64,000 nucleotides of DNA. It comes from Rotaria sp. Silwood1. Its lineage: Eukaryota; Rotifera; Eurotatoria; Philodinida; Philodinidae. Shown piece after piece: positions 48,854 to 60,526 of this stretch. Each line of letters starts with the position of its first letter. Positions within the stretch are counted from its first letter, which is position 1. The notes below the pieces were generated by a model, which did not search any database, was not told where the DNA came from, and worked only from the letters and a program-made list of their open reading frames with translations. Made by a program: the position numbers and the translations under genes. The stretch lies in assembly GCA_905250075.1 (NCBI GenBank), contig CAJNOP010000702.1, positions 26,417-90,416 on the forward strand. Direction: 5' to 3'.

Positions 48854-49592
48854 GCATTGTTGGCGATCGTTTATATGAATATCAATGATTGGCCTACTCA
48901 AAAATTACTTCTAATGCTGCTCGAGAACATGAAAATAATTAATTCAATGAACAATTAAACGCTAAGTACATGTACAACTTATTTTGTATTATTTTGCTGT
49001 GCTAAACCATTTATTTTTTTATTTTTATATGCTTGTGAAATATTTGAAAAGAATTTAACATAAGATAAAGTGAACGAAATTACTTGTTTGTTTTTGATAA
49101 TCTATCCCTTGCTTTATTTTTTTCTAGATAATAATCACGTTGTCGATAATATCTGAAAAGAAAAATAATTTACAATTTATAATTTGTATTTACTCATGAA
49201 AATTTATCTAAAAAACTTTTCTACTCTTAATTTCTCCGATACTTCAGCTAATCTATGGCTTATCGGTTCTGAAATGAGCACGCTTCGATTTGAACGCCAG
49301 GTACAAAGAAAATTGTTTTAATTGGATAATTTACTATTTTCATAAATCTGGTTTTTGTTCAAATAAGTTAAGAATTTGGAAAAACATTATGAAAAAATGT
49401 CTTTCAATTATGAATAAACTGTTTTGAATATATTTATTTTTACTAAAAAATCAGTAGCTTTTGAATCATAAGTTAGAGAAAAAAATCAAATTTATGAAAA
49501 TAAATCTCTATGTACTTAGTGTTCAAATTGAATCGTGTCCATTCTAGAATCAGCAAGTCATAGAGTAGCTGAAGTGTCTAAATGTCTATAGA
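48854..49592. other. Intergenic, no secure gene
   Basis: AT-rich. A short minus-strand peptide after an acceptor near 49155 (RYYRQRDYYLEKNKARDRL) could be a terminal exon but is too short to support. Confidence 0.35.
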
Positions 49593-49694
49593 AGGGTGTG
49601 GGTGTGTTTTTGTCTTTTGAAATGCCCACACCCCCACCTCCACCTCCATCCCCATCCACATACCACCCACACCCACACCCACACCCACACACCC
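49593..49694. repeat. TGTGGG/CCCACA head-to-head tract
   Basis: GAAGGGTGTGGGTGTG, a 20-base spacer, then CCCACACCCCCACCTCCACC and further C-rich repeats to 49694. Followed directly by a 100-base block that recurs at 51577. Confidence 0.8.
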
Positions 49695-49697
49695 TCG

Positions 49698-49800
49698 TTG
49701 CTGTATCAACAGTTGACATGAATGAAATAAAAGAGTGTTTCTCTTGGTGTATGCTTTTCTTTGTATTCTTTCCAGTATCTGAATGTATGCTGATATATCA
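49698..49800. repeat. 100-bp block repeated at 51577-51670
   Basis: GCTGTATCAACAGTTGACAT and the bases after it (GAATGAAATA, TGTTTCT, GTATTC, AGTATCTGAATGTATGCTGA) match 51577-51670 with modest divergence, in the same orientation. Both copies neighbour TGTGGG loci, so the duplicated piece and the tract may be linked. Confidence 0.6.
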
Positions 49801-51177
49801 AATTATCTATCGAGTCATATCGCTGCTTTGAATAAGAGCTTGTTGTATATATGAGATTTTGATTAGAGATCAGATATAATATGATTTATTTTCAGCTAGG
49901 GGTTCCACTGAGCTTCTACTTTCCTGAAGAACTCTATAGTAAACAGCATCATCGACGAATGCTCTAGAATGTATACTTTCTAATAGAATTTTCAAAGCGT
50001 ATTCTGCGTTTTCGTATAGTTTTTCTGAACTTCTATTGTTACACGGTCTCTGAAAAATTGAATTTGATATCTTTTTCAGTCGAGGGCTAAGTGAGTCGAA
50101 GCGACGAGCGTTAATTGTTATTGCCGTCTGATGAAAATATTTATCAATGAAGTGAGTTATTTGTTGTCACTATGAAGTGGTATTTGGCTATTTATCAAAT
50201 AAATGTACGGGATAAGAGTGAATACGCTATTGAAAGTGGTCCTGTTTGATACTTATAAGAAAGGTTCTTTCGCGTATTTAATCTATTATCTGCGGAAATA
50301 TATACATGGATAGGCGTGGGTCTAAAACTAGGATCTGGCATGAATTTGTCATATGCTATTATTACTATTATGAAAAGTGATATCTGTAAGCTGGTAAGTT
50401 TTCAGGAATTCTGACATGTGCAATGTCTAGCTTCTGTTATTCGAAGAAAATAGTTTTGAAAAGATATATGTGAATGATGTTGTAGTTTTTGTATTACATG
50501 GACAATAAGAGCCTGTCGTTGAAGTGCAACTATGTAAAAGGTGGACTTAACCGTGGCTGGTGCCCCAAAGGGGCGCCAACGAACTACGAATCGTTCACAG
50601 TGCACGCATACTGCAGATTGACGTCAAAAAAGATCATTGTATCGGCCAGATATTTTGAAGAATAGTGCACTAAGATTTCCCTAATGAGAACCTCAAAGAA
50701 AACTCTGATTTGCCAGCTATACAACCAAATTACAGAAATGAGAAATAATTCATGAGAAAACTTCTGTGTGAAAATTCCTGTCGATAATTCTAATGCTTTA
50801 GATCTAACGAAGTTTTGAAATAGTTAATCCTGGGCCAAGTGGAATTAAAATACAGAGGGATAGTGTTATGAAAAGATGGGGTTGGACATGGAAGCAGCTA
50901 GCTACGAGTAACGCTCCAGAGAAGCGCAGACGAGCGAGTAGCTGCTGCACTCGGTTATCTCCAGAAGTGCCGCTTCGAAGTGTTGGGAATTATTGAATAC
51001 ACGCCAACAGTCGAGATCTAATGCGTCTGAATAAGGTATATCAGACGCAAAAAGCTGAAAAAACTATGTCAAGTCCATACTATGGGCTATTTAATTTCAG
51101 TCTGAATTTATCAAATAAAAATAATACTTGATTTCAAACTGAAACGTGAGTCTAGGAGTGAGGGGGGGGAGTGACTG
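49801..51177. other. Intergenic, no gene seen
   Basis: Mostly AT-rich. 50880-50990 is locally GC-rich (GAGAAGCGCAGACGAGCGAG), possibly an old repeat. Confidence 0.35.
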
Positions 51178-51262
51178 AGGGTGTGGGTGTTGGTCTCGGA
51201 CCCACACACACACCCACACCCATGGTGCGGGTGTGGGCGCGCGAGTGAGGGTGAGGGTGTGC
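51178..51262. repeat. TGTGGG/CCCACA tract with an extra G block
   Basis: GAGGGTGTGGGTGTTGG, then CCCACACACACACCCACACC, then a second G-rich run (GTGCGGGTGTGGGCGC and GAGGGTGAGGGTGTG). It starts G-then-C like the others but has a third block, the only such case seen. Confidence 0.7.
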
Positions 51263-51299
51263 TTGTGGCTTTGTGTACTATAGGCTTTAGTCCCCTGCA

Positions 51300-51400
51300 C
51301 AAGGGACTAAGCGGGGACTAAGCTTTTTGTGGGGGGGACTAAGGGGGACTTTGCAGGACTAGGGGGGACTAAGGGTTTTTAGTGGGACTACGTAGTATCA
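51300..51400. repeat. GGGACTAAG minisatellite
   Basis: GGGACTAAG-type words recur six or seven times with variable G runs (up to eight). It starts 40 bases beyond the previous tract. Local G richness could form quadruplexes. Confidence 0.65.
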
Positions 51401-51576
51401 AACGAGAAAAGTTTGATTCGGAAGAAGTTGGTGCGGTTTTTTTGATTTTAGAATTCAGTTTGAAATAAAAAAGCCCATAGACTCGTCAAGTCAAGGATGA
51501 GAAACGGTTTTTATGTTTGCACACAATAACTGAATAGTTCGTCAGAAGAAAAAGATTACTCGAAGAATTTATATTT

Positions 51577-51670
51577 GCTGCATCGGTAGTGGACATGAAT
51601 GAAATAGTGTTTCTTTTGGTATATACTTTTTGTATTCATTCAAGTATCTAAATGTATATTGATATATTCC
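51577..51670. repeat. Second copy of the 49698-49800 block
   Basis: GCTGCATCGGTAGTGGACAT and following bases match the first copy. Lies 125 bases before the next TGTGGG locus. Confidence 0.6.
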
Positions 51671-51794
51671 CTCGGCTGTAGGGAGGGTCATATGAAAAAA
51701 AATGGGTTGTATGTATATGTGTATGTGTGTATGTTTGTGTCAGGGTCAAAAAAACATCCGCTTAAAGAAGTGTTCGATTTGAGTCTTTCGATCA

Positions 51795-51945
51795 TGGTGT
51801 GGATGTGGGGTGAGTGAGGGTGAGGGTGTGGTTTGGGTCTCGGTGTGTGAATCTTATTAACAACATCCATTCACACCCGCATGCATACCCATACACACCC
51901 ACATCCACAGCCACTACCGCATCCGCCCCACCTACACCCTTACCC
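51795..51945. repeat. TGTGGG/CCCACA head-to-head tract
   Basis: GGTGTGGATGTGGGGTGAG and more on the G side, a spacer with TGAATCTTATTAACAAC, then a diverged C side (CACACCCGCATGCATACCC and more) to 51945. Confidence 0.75.
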
Positions 51946-52222
51946 GAAATATCGAATCATGAGGAAGTACAAAATAAACTTATGTAAAGCTGTGAGAGTT
52001 CAATGCTGATTCTAGAGTTAATAGAATTAGGGTCAATATTTCATTGGAATGTCAAGAGAGTAACTTGATACACCTCCTTTCAATTGATTTTAATCAGTAA
52101 GATTTTTATTGAATAGAGATTCTGTCTAAGATAGTATAGGGGCTACATTTCACCAGGGTCTATACCATCGACATAGTTTTTAGTGAAAGTGATTCTTTGA
52201 CACATTATATGCAAAGAATAGC

Positions 52223-53032
52223 TTATGTCATATCAGGTTTTTTCACATTAGGTTGTGTTACAACAGTTTGTACTACACCGCGTTGTGCCACACCAGGTTG
52301 TACGATAATAGGTTGTATCGGAACAATGTCCACTTTATTCACATCAGAATTTTTGCATAAGCCGTGTTTCTTACACATACAAAATATAAATATAGCATAA
52401 ATAAATATGCAAAGAGTCATAAGATAGGTGAGAGCGAAACCATAATTGACAATAAAACCAAGACATTCTATTGACGCGTCAGGAAAATTGAACGCTGATC
52501 TAAACCCCTGTCAAACATAAGAGCGCATTGAGAAATTCTTTTATAAATACTTAATGTCCACTATTATTTCTTACCAGTCCCGCTGCCCATGATAGTGTAA
52601 GAAAAGCAATAACTGTTGTGATAAAGATTGCTATATGAAATTCTTTATCATTTGATTTGTATTTACATGTTATGGACATACAGATCTAAATAGAAAATTA
52701 GACCAGTCAAATACAGTAGAGAGAACAGTTACCTAACTTACTAATACGATGAGCGCAATAAAGAGAAAAAAACTCATCCCACCAGTAACAAGTAACCAAA
52801 CCGGAATTGACGGTTGTTTGGGTGAATTGCATTTTCGAGCTTCTCCAATGGCACCAATAATCATTGAACTTAAACCAATAGCAGCAAAGAGAATAAGAAC
52901 AAAAATAACGGTTAACTTCCGTAGAAAGAGTGAGATATGAGATTTGACTGGTGCAACATTGGCTCTTGGTTTCTGTTGATTGTGGAAGGGCGCAGTGTCT
53001 CGTTCTTTGAGCAGATTGATCAGACCTCGCAC
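52223..53032 (-). CDS. TMEM272-like four-helix membrane protein, 228 aa
   Basis: Exons 53032-52742, 52685-52575, 52507-52223; GT/AG, all phase 0, 687 bases. Four hydrophobic helices: around VIFVLILFAAIGLSSMIIGA, VWLLVTGGMSFFLFIALIVL, IAIFITTVIAFLTLSW and YLMTLCIFIYAIFIFCM. Between helices 1 and 2 is the short loop RKCNSPKQPSIPVW, which matches the Cys-x-x-x-Pro-x-I-P-x-W loop of TMEM272-like proteins common in invertebrates. The C-terminal tail is polar with PIIVQPG and VVTQPNV repeats. Function unknown. The exon pattern matches the small introns typical of the window. Appears intact. Confidence 0.78.
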
Positions 53033-55478
53033 AGGTAGTATTACAGTCTGAAAAGTAGATACACTAAAAAACCTTCTATCCGAATTCCAACCTCCGATGC
53101 TTCATAATAATAACGAAGGTTCCTTTTAGCTTTTGAAAAATATTCTGCAACATAAAATACATTTCCGAATTATTACGAAAACGCAAAGGTTTTATTTTTT
53201 GTACATGATTTTGTACTTCACTTATCTTTTTACAGCATAGATTGCTTGCGATGAGTGCTTCAATTGGAAGCTTCTCTCATATTTAAACAATAAATATTTA
53301 ATCCATAATACCACAAAATCCCTATTTCCGATATTCAAAAGAATCAATCAAGTAAAGTTTATCTTTATTCTGACCATTTCTTATTACAGAATAAAAGTTC
53401 GTAATTTATTACGTAAGCTGTATATATTTCTTCAGAAGTCTTTTAAATTATGAACGATATTTAGCTTGCCACTATAGTATTCTTGGTTTTGTGTAAGATG
53501 ATCGAAACATCATTACCATAATTAATTTATTTTAAATATGACAATATGGAAATATTTATCTCTTGTGTTCTTTTTTCCTTCGTTCCTTGTTGAAATCGAC
53601 GAAAGAATGGAAGCAACCGAATAACCAAGATCGAACATTATGACAGCTATATATAACACTAAACGACACCGTATATAGTCTTATCTTGACGTGCTACTTA
53701 AGGATGATTTTACAGGTGTATTGTGTCGTAAATGTATACGAAAAAAAATTCTTTGCTTTATATCAGTCGTAAACGATCGTATTTGAGTCGTTTATGATTG
53801 TATAGAAGGTCGTTTATAGTCGTGGTAATTACCTGCTCTTCTCCTTTTCCATTGTAATAGAAGGTCTAGCGTCTTCTAATATTAGAAGAGTTTTTTTAGT
53901 CCTTCGCCTATCCGCTCTCAACCTTGCTCATAAATCTGGATCATAAGATTCGAATCGATTTCTTTCAACATTCTGTAATTGAGAACTGAAATTTACTAAA
54001 TGCCAATAATTTTTAAAAAAATTACTCCTACGTAATCACTGCAGATGCACTGCTAGCGTTGTCGAGACTGATCATCATGAAAAATTTGATTTAATTGCCA
54101 TTCTATATGAGATTTGTCGTGATTCATCTGATGATGACTTAACTGATGATGAGGGCTATAAGGATATTTGTTCGACTGACCGAAAGAACCAATGGTAAAC
54201 ATCTGTAAGTCGATGACAATTGATGATCTATCAATAGTTTTCAGCGATACACTTTGATTTCACCCTAATGATATAAAGAATTCATAGATTTGGCGAGGTG
54301 AGAAAGAGCACTTTTCAGTCCTAAAACTTTGACAATGATTTCGATTGTTTCATATGATTTTGATCGAGACACTAAGTAGTAGCGAATTTAGATGCGCGGA
54401 GGAAGTAAAAAGGCGAACACATCTACTTTTGAATTCGACTTCATTGTTCTTTATTGTGATTTGAAAAAACTTCAACAAAGTAGAAGAACTAGTACAATCG
54501 AAATAATATGGAAAATGATCTTCTATTACTTAATAGCAAAAAACATTTGTTTGATTGGTGAAGAAAACATGGAATTATAGGTAAGAACTATACAAAAGCT
54601 GATATTGTCGGTTAGAAAATTCATTTTCTGATAGTAATTGTAGGGTTCTTAACAGTGGTGACCACTTATGTTCTCTAATTCCTTTCAAATGTTAGGCTTT
54701 TTTCTATTCAGAATAGCGTTGAAATGAATTGGTTTTATAATTTTCTTGCAAAAACTTGAAAGTGTTCGCACATGAATGTTGATTTGATAGTTATATTTTT
54801 TTGGTCAAGAATAGATATTTGATCTGAGTCAAAATCATTCATAAAGATCAATTTGGCATGCGTTTCTTCGGATAAAAAGAATTGCACTATCTTCCATGAA
54901 CAAAAAGTTCCGAATATACTCACTTGAATCTTGATGACTCCGTCTCAGTTTCGGTGGCAACGTCTGAAGAAAAAAGGTATAAAAAAGTTATCAGCGTTCT
55001 TTCAAGAATTTCCTTAATCCTTCATTAGCTTTTGATGGCTAAAAAATTGATTGTAATTATTATATCTTGGTATCGTTACTTTATTACTTTCCCATCAGAA
55101 AATAGTCGATTATTTAGTTATGAAGACAAAATACATATATATTTGCCTGCATCTGCATTTATTTATTCAAGACTACTGAATAAATGAAATACGAATCATT
55201 TTTTCGGATTTTCTTAGCGCATTGTATACAAAGTGCTTGTTTTACTCTTTCATTTGTTGTTTTTTTTCGCATTCTCATAGATAGAATTTAGTATCTATTA
55301 TTCAAAATGAAAATTACATCATCGACATTTTGGTCACTTTTGAAGAAAAATGTACAGTAGGCTTGTTTCATGATTGTGCCATGCGATTAATCTAGTTTAT
55401 AAAAATTTATGAAGCTTTGTATGTAGTATTAGAAAGCTATCGTTGAAAACATTTGTCCAGATGTTGAATACAGTGTTG
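53033..55478. other. Gene-poor stretch with one possible exon
   Basis: AT-rich. 53690-53830 carries CGTTTATAGTCG-type words like the repeat at 20101-20460. A possible exon at 54045-54198 is listed separately. Nothing else recognised. Confidence 0.4.
54045..54198 (+). CDS. Possible exon of an acidic protein, unsupported family
   Basis: After an acceptor-like CACTGCAG the plus strand is open for 51 codons to TAA. It includes VVETDHHEKFDLIAILYEIC and RDSSDDDLTDDEGYKD. The composition is protein-like and not repetitive. No partner exon was found, and it may be a transposon or gene fragment. Confidence 0.25.
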
Positions 55479-56265
55479 CAGGGCTCGAAACGGACCATCT
55501 GTCCCAGCGGCCCGACCTGGCCCGGTCCGGGACAACGAATTTTTTTCGTTGGGCCGGGCGGGCCAATCGAGAAAGACCAACGAGCCGGGCAGGCCGACGA
55601 GATTGTCCGGCGACCCGGCCCGACAAGATTTTTTTTATTAAATTTTATAAATGTCATCAGGTTCAGAAATTATTACAAAATATATATTATGGAAATGTCT
55701 ATGAAAGTATCATTGGATAGTACAGTAAACCAATAACCTTTTTGTTTATGTAATCTGTTATTTGCTTTGTTACGGTCGCTTTCACACGTAATCAACAAAA
55801 ACGTCTTTCTGTTCGTTGTTTTTTCTTGTGATAAACTTCATTTATTCGTGGAATATGTAAAGCATTAATGAATTCCCCTAATCTTTTCTCAGATAAATGT
55901 TGATTTTTTTCCTGTGCAATGTGTTTTTTTTCATTTGTTCTACATCTAGTAGTTTTGTGTGGTACTCGTTAATATCTTCTTTTGTTATTACATTAATGGT
56001 CCAATGTCATTAAATTCATCAATGAATTATTGATGTACTCTACGGAAATTTCTTTTGAAATACGACGTTTATTATGATAATCAGTTCTGCAAAAAATATT
56101 TTCTAAAAACAATTTTGTTGGGCCTAGGTTGGGCTGGGCCGGACGGGCCGACAAATTTGATGGGCCAGGCCGGGCCGGGCCGAAACAACGACAAGTTGGG
56201 CCTGGTAGGCAGCAAATTTGATGGGCCGGACCGGGCCAGAAAATAGTGGCCCATTTCGAGCCCTG
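55479..56265. mobile_element. hAT-type non-autonomous element, 787 bp, GGGCCGGGC-rich ends
   Basis: Left end CAGGGCTCGAAACGGACCA and right complement CAGGGCTCGAAATGGGCCA form terminal inverted repeats with the CAGGG start typical of hAT. The flanking 8-mers CAGTGTTG (55471-55478) and CAATGTTG (56266-56273) match at seven of eight bases, a target duplication that has begun to diverge. Subterminal regions are dense in GGGCCGGGC words; the 500-base centre is AT-rich and non-coding. Frames in the ends are repeat artefacts. Confidence 0.82.
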
Positions 56266-56273
56266 CAATGTTG

Positions 56274-57529
56274 TAGCAACTTAAATCACTGCATATTGTA
56301 CTAAGTGGTCATCATCCTATTCCAAGATATAGAAAATAGTCTTCTTAATTTTAAAAATAATACTGTTTTTGTCGATACAGGAGAAGAGTCATAAATTTGT
56401 AATTAGTGATATTCCAGAACGAGATTTGTGACCACATACAATGACTTTTATTCAATGTTGTGAAAATATGATCGTATAATTGTTTATGATTGTGAGTTTT
56501 ACATCTGCTCAGGGAGGTCATTGATGTTTTCAAGAAAGGGCAAAGACAAAAAACTTTAAAAAAATGAAGATAAAATCATGCAATCTATGAATTTCATGCT
56601 TGAATATCTACAGCGAAAACATATTTTCGTCACATGAAAAGTGCTTGGACGAAGTCACTGAAGTCAATTTTATATCACGTGGACTTGTTAATCTTACTGA
56701 GCTAAACACTCATATGAGATATACAGATTATTTTAAATAAGTTATCGATTAATATTTCTTTTTTGAGAGAATTTCATAGACAAATAAAAGACAAAGGGTT
56801 GCTTTCAAAATTTTTATTATCCTCTTGAGTATCATACTGTTTCTATTACTTTCTTTTTTTTTCTTTAAGATGATTACTGCTTTTTTTTTCTTCGTAAAAG
56901 CGTCTCCAGGGCTCCTCACACTCGCTCTGATATCTTCCTTTTGTAAATCAAACGTCCACCATAATCAGTCTGTCTAAATTGTAGTATAACAACTTTGCTG
57001 AAATCAATTGCCAGAGTTTTTATCTACGTTGTATTGTATCATTAAGGGAAAAAGAGGAAGGTAAAGTATTGAACCTCATGCATGTCAATAGTCAGCATAA
57101 AGGATGGGGGCGAGTTTGCAAGCAAAATCGGCCCTATTTGAAAATCATAAGCGAATCCCCTAGGGGTGGTGGCTTAGAATTAACATTTCATTAACTAATG
57201 ATAATTTTAAAGCTTTTGCATTGGAGGTAAAAAATTAATTTAATGATTTAGCATTAAATTAACTTTTTAACTCTAATACCGAAGTGTTAGCATTTTTTCA
57301 ACAGTAATGCTAAACCAGCACTCCTAGAATCTTCACTAATTATAGATTACCGAAAAGCTTATTGACGCCACTATTTATCTGGATAAAAGCTTTGCCAATA
57401 TCTGTCATTTTCCTACTAATTTAATCATACATATGATAAAGGGTATATGGTATATATGAAGCATAGAATATAGAGAAAGTGACGCCTAGCTTGTGTACTC
57501 CCGATCTCCATTATTTTATGAGACATTGT
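56274..57529. other. Intergenic, no gene seen
   Basis: AT-rich with no domain-bearing frame. 57100-57330 shows AATTAACTTTTTAA-type near-palindromes only. Confidence 0.35.
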
Positions 57530-57985
57530 TACCATTTTTCTCTATAAATAGGACTTAGTATGTCCTCCGAAAATACCTTAACATGTCTCTTTCAAATCCT
57601 TGCCTAATGAAGTCTATTACTAGCACAATAGTGCCCATAGGTCATTTACATATAGGATTCTGGTAGGTGTTAGGCCTTGATCTCTGCTATTTTTAAACAT
57701 TCCATCTTCATTTTTTTTCCATAACTAGCTCTTAGTATATTCTCCAAAAATGCCAGGACTTTGGCTTCTCAAAAGCTTGCCTTCAAGATTTCATGAATAT
57801 CACAATGGTCCCAATATGACAAATGTGTAGGATTTGGGAGGCGTTCGACGTTGATCTGTGTTATTTTAAAACATTCCACCATTACTTTTTCTTCACGAGT
57901 AGGCCTTACTATGTCCTTCAAGAAGGCCCGAAAATGGGGTTTCATATCCTTATCTAATATGCTACATTTTTATGGAAGGTGGGTA
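57530..57985. repeat. Satellite block, about 177-bp unit, left member of an inverted pair
   Basis: Three diverged head-to-tail units with a shared landmark (CTCTTAGTATATTCTCC and relatives) at about 57555, 57735 and 57905. Units also share AAAGCTTGCCTTCAAG-like and GTAGGATTTGGGAGG-like blocks. Confidence 0.7.
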
Positions 57986-59474
57986 GTCAGAGAATTCAAC
58001 ATGTGTAATCTGTCAAGATATCTTAATATTATGAAAATGGTTTCTTTTCTTTGTTTAGATTTTTAAAAACTGGTGGAAATTTCTTGTGTATTGCCGATGA
58101 TTGTATGGATCTGTTAGAATAACTGAGTATTCAAATGCTATGTATCTCGAAGATAACGAATCTAGTTATTCATTAGAGAATCAGGAACTATTTCATAGAT
58201 GAAGGGAACAATTACAACATCAATGTATCAGCAATTGATTATAACTTTTGTGTTTTATTGTTTCGAAAAAAGGTGAAGTGCTGAAAATTCTGGATTCTGT
58301 GCATTCAATTTTGTTCCTACTTAGATTTGCTACGAACTCTCTAGCGGAATGAGAAGTATTGTGATTTAAATGAGACCGATTCAAGAATAAATGCTCAATT
58401 CCCAGATGTCTGGAATCAATGACAGAAAGTAAAACTACCTCTTATATATTTGAAATTTTAATACCCTTAGTAGCAGTTTAAATATTGTATCACTGATAGT
58501 ATATAATGTCTTTTTGTCGCGTATTATGAATGCTTACAAAATAAAGGGAGGCTAATTTTAAATTCCTATTGTGATAAGTGAAAACTCAATAAATCATCAC
58601 TTTTAGTCAAATACGTGTAAGATAATGAAATTATCCCTTTATAATGCTTACATAGCATCTACTAGTATGTTCAAAGTTTTCTTCTTCTAAGTTTATAGCT
58701 TTGGTATCTGGTCTGTGCCGACATAATCCGTTGTTCTCACATTTCTATTACACACAAATATGTATTCTCATAATTGTCGCACATACTATTGTCAGTTCTG
58801 ATAATTGATTGACTCATGAAAGTCTACACAGAAGTGTCTTTGACACAATCGTTGAAGAGGGACTAGTCGCAGACTGTCAAGTTTTCGTGATCTGGCTGCA
58901 TAAGCTCGACTTACACACGCACACCATGCACGATGAAAACAACGTACAGATCGCAGAAGCTACTAATCTCGTGACGAACCTTAGAGGATGATCGATGTTT
59001 TCCTTTTTCAAAATTCTTTGACGTTAAGAAAACCCAACGATTCTCATAGACTCAACATCATCGTGGTTTTCTTCGTATGTTAATTGACTACACCATATTC
59101 TCACTGGCTTTGCCATTACTCCTGCTGTTGTCGCCTTCACTTCTTGAGTCTCTAACTGATAACTCATATTATATTACAGTTCCATAGCATCTGGATAATA
59201 AGCTACTCGAATAGATTCATTTAATAACTATCAATATAGAAAAATTTTACCTGAATTCTCTACAAGAAGCCGTTTTAACAATAATAACATATGACATAGA
59301 GATTATATACATGTGATACTATAATTATCTGTAAAGCATAAAAATATAACGTATCAGATAAGAATGTAAGAGTTCATGTTCAGACATATTTAAGGATATT
59401 CAAGGGATTGTTTAACCGCAAAAAAGATGTGGAAATCTTTTCAAATAATTGGGATAGAGGTCAAACATTTACCA
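57986..59474. other. Spacer between the two satellite blocks
   Basis: About 1.6 kb lies between the satellite blocks, with no recognised gene. The 60-codon frame at 58809 is not convincing. The two flanking blocks are inverted relative to each other, so this may be the centre of a large composite element. Confidence 0.35.
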
Positions 59475-59597
59475 CAGAGATGAGTACAAGACAAGATTTT
59501 TCATCCTGTCCTGTCCTGTCCTGACAGCCGACTCTGTCCTGGAGGGCGGCAGGACAGGACAAAAATCAAAACCGCGCCCTGTCCTTGCTCATCTCTG
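59475..59597. mobile_element. hAT-type MITE, 123 bp
   Basis: Left end CAGAGATGAGTACAAGACAAG and right complement CAGAGATGAGCAAGGACAGG are inverted. The flanking 8-mers ATTTACCA (59467-59474) and AGTTACCA (59598-59605) agree at seven of eight positions. The centre is CCTGTCCTGTCCTGAC and GGAGGGCGGCAGGACAGGAC, itself a hairpin. Non-coding. Confidence 0.82.
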
Positions 59598-59619
59598 AGT
59601 TACCATCAACCGGTATATA

Positions 59620-59935
59620 TGACAGATTGAGACCACTATGGTATTACTGAAAACTAAAAGGCAAGCTTTTCTGAAGGCCATGTTCCGGCATTTTTGGAGG
59701 ACATATTAAGGCCTATTAATGGAGAAAAAATGAAGGCGGGATGTTTTAAAATATTAGAGATCAAGGTCGAACACCTCCCCAAATCCTATACATCTGAAAT
59801 ATTGGGACCATTGTGATATTCATGAAATCTTGAAGGCAAGCTTTTGAGAAGCCAAAGTTCTGGCATTTTTGGAGGATATACTAAGAGCTAGTTATGGAAA
59901 AAAAATGAAGGTGGGATGTTTTGAAATAGCCAGTA
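59620..59935. repeat. Satellite block, about 177-bp unit, right member of an inverted pair
   Basis: Two units in the opposite orientation to 57530-57985: landmarks GGAGGACATATTAAGGCC (59696) and GGAGGATATACTAAGAGC (59873), 177 bases apart. Reverse-complement matches include CTTGAAGGCAAGCTTTTGAG against the left block. Confidence 0.7.
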
Positions 59936-59940
59936 GTGTC

Positions 59941-60526
59941 AAACTTGAAAGTTGAATTCAAGTATTCAACCATCACTTCAACTATTCAAGTATTCAACTA
60001 TCCAAATATTCAACTTTTCAAGTATTCAAATGCTCAATAAGTCAACGCGTGGAATGTCACCAGAATCATCTAACATCGACAAGTATTGCTTGGGATGCTA
60101 CACGCATCTCGTAGGATGCTACAAGCATCTCGTAGGATGCTACAAGCATTTCCTAGGATGCTACAGGTTTTAGTTGAGACGCTTCATACATTATCTGGGA
60201 TGCTACAAGAAGTATATGAGAAGCGTGAGCTATTGTGAAGTACTGAGTAAGAATAATGGTGTACACAGAGACGTGCATGGGTCGCGGCTCTACGGGGGGG
60301 GGGGGCGCTTCGCGCTCCCACGCCGCGACGCTGAAATAAAAGATGTGTTAGGTGGGGAAACACGCTTCCCCACTGAATACCCACAGAACACTTGGGAGGT
60401 TAAAATTTGAATAGTTCAGTTGAATACTTGAATAGTTGAAACTTCACGTATTCAATAATTGAATAGTTGAATAGTTGAAGCTTCAACTATTCAATAATTG
60501 AATACTTGAATTCAAGTTTCACGTAT
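59941..60526. repeat. Inverted-repeat element with TTGAATAGT/ACTATTCAA ends
   Basis: The left end (59944-60045) is a run of TATTCAACTATTCAAGTATT-type words. The right end (60405-60526) is the complementary TTGAATAGTTGAATACTTG-type run, ending TTGAATTCAAGTTTCAC. The middle carries a 21-base minisatellite, a GTCGCGGC...GCCGCGAC palindrome with a run of 12 G (60294-60305), and a GTGGGGAAACACGCTTCCCCAC hairpin. It is a foldback-type element with a composite centre. Confidence 0.65.
60091..60168. repeat. 21-bp minisatellite, about 3.5 copies
   Basis: GGATGCTACAAGCATCTCGTA repeated head to tail with few changes; GGATGCTACAAGAAG is a further partial copy at about 60198. GATGCTACAAGCATC is itself nearly palindromic. 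Confidence 0.8.

Noticed and set aside
55397..56268. Open frames rich in Gly-Pro-Ala-Arg
   Set aside because: They are translations of the GGGCCGGGC ends of a hAT-type element.
60091..60168. CRISPR-like direct repeats
   Set aside because: Units of 21 bases abut with no unique spacers; this is a minisatellite in a eukaryotic genome.
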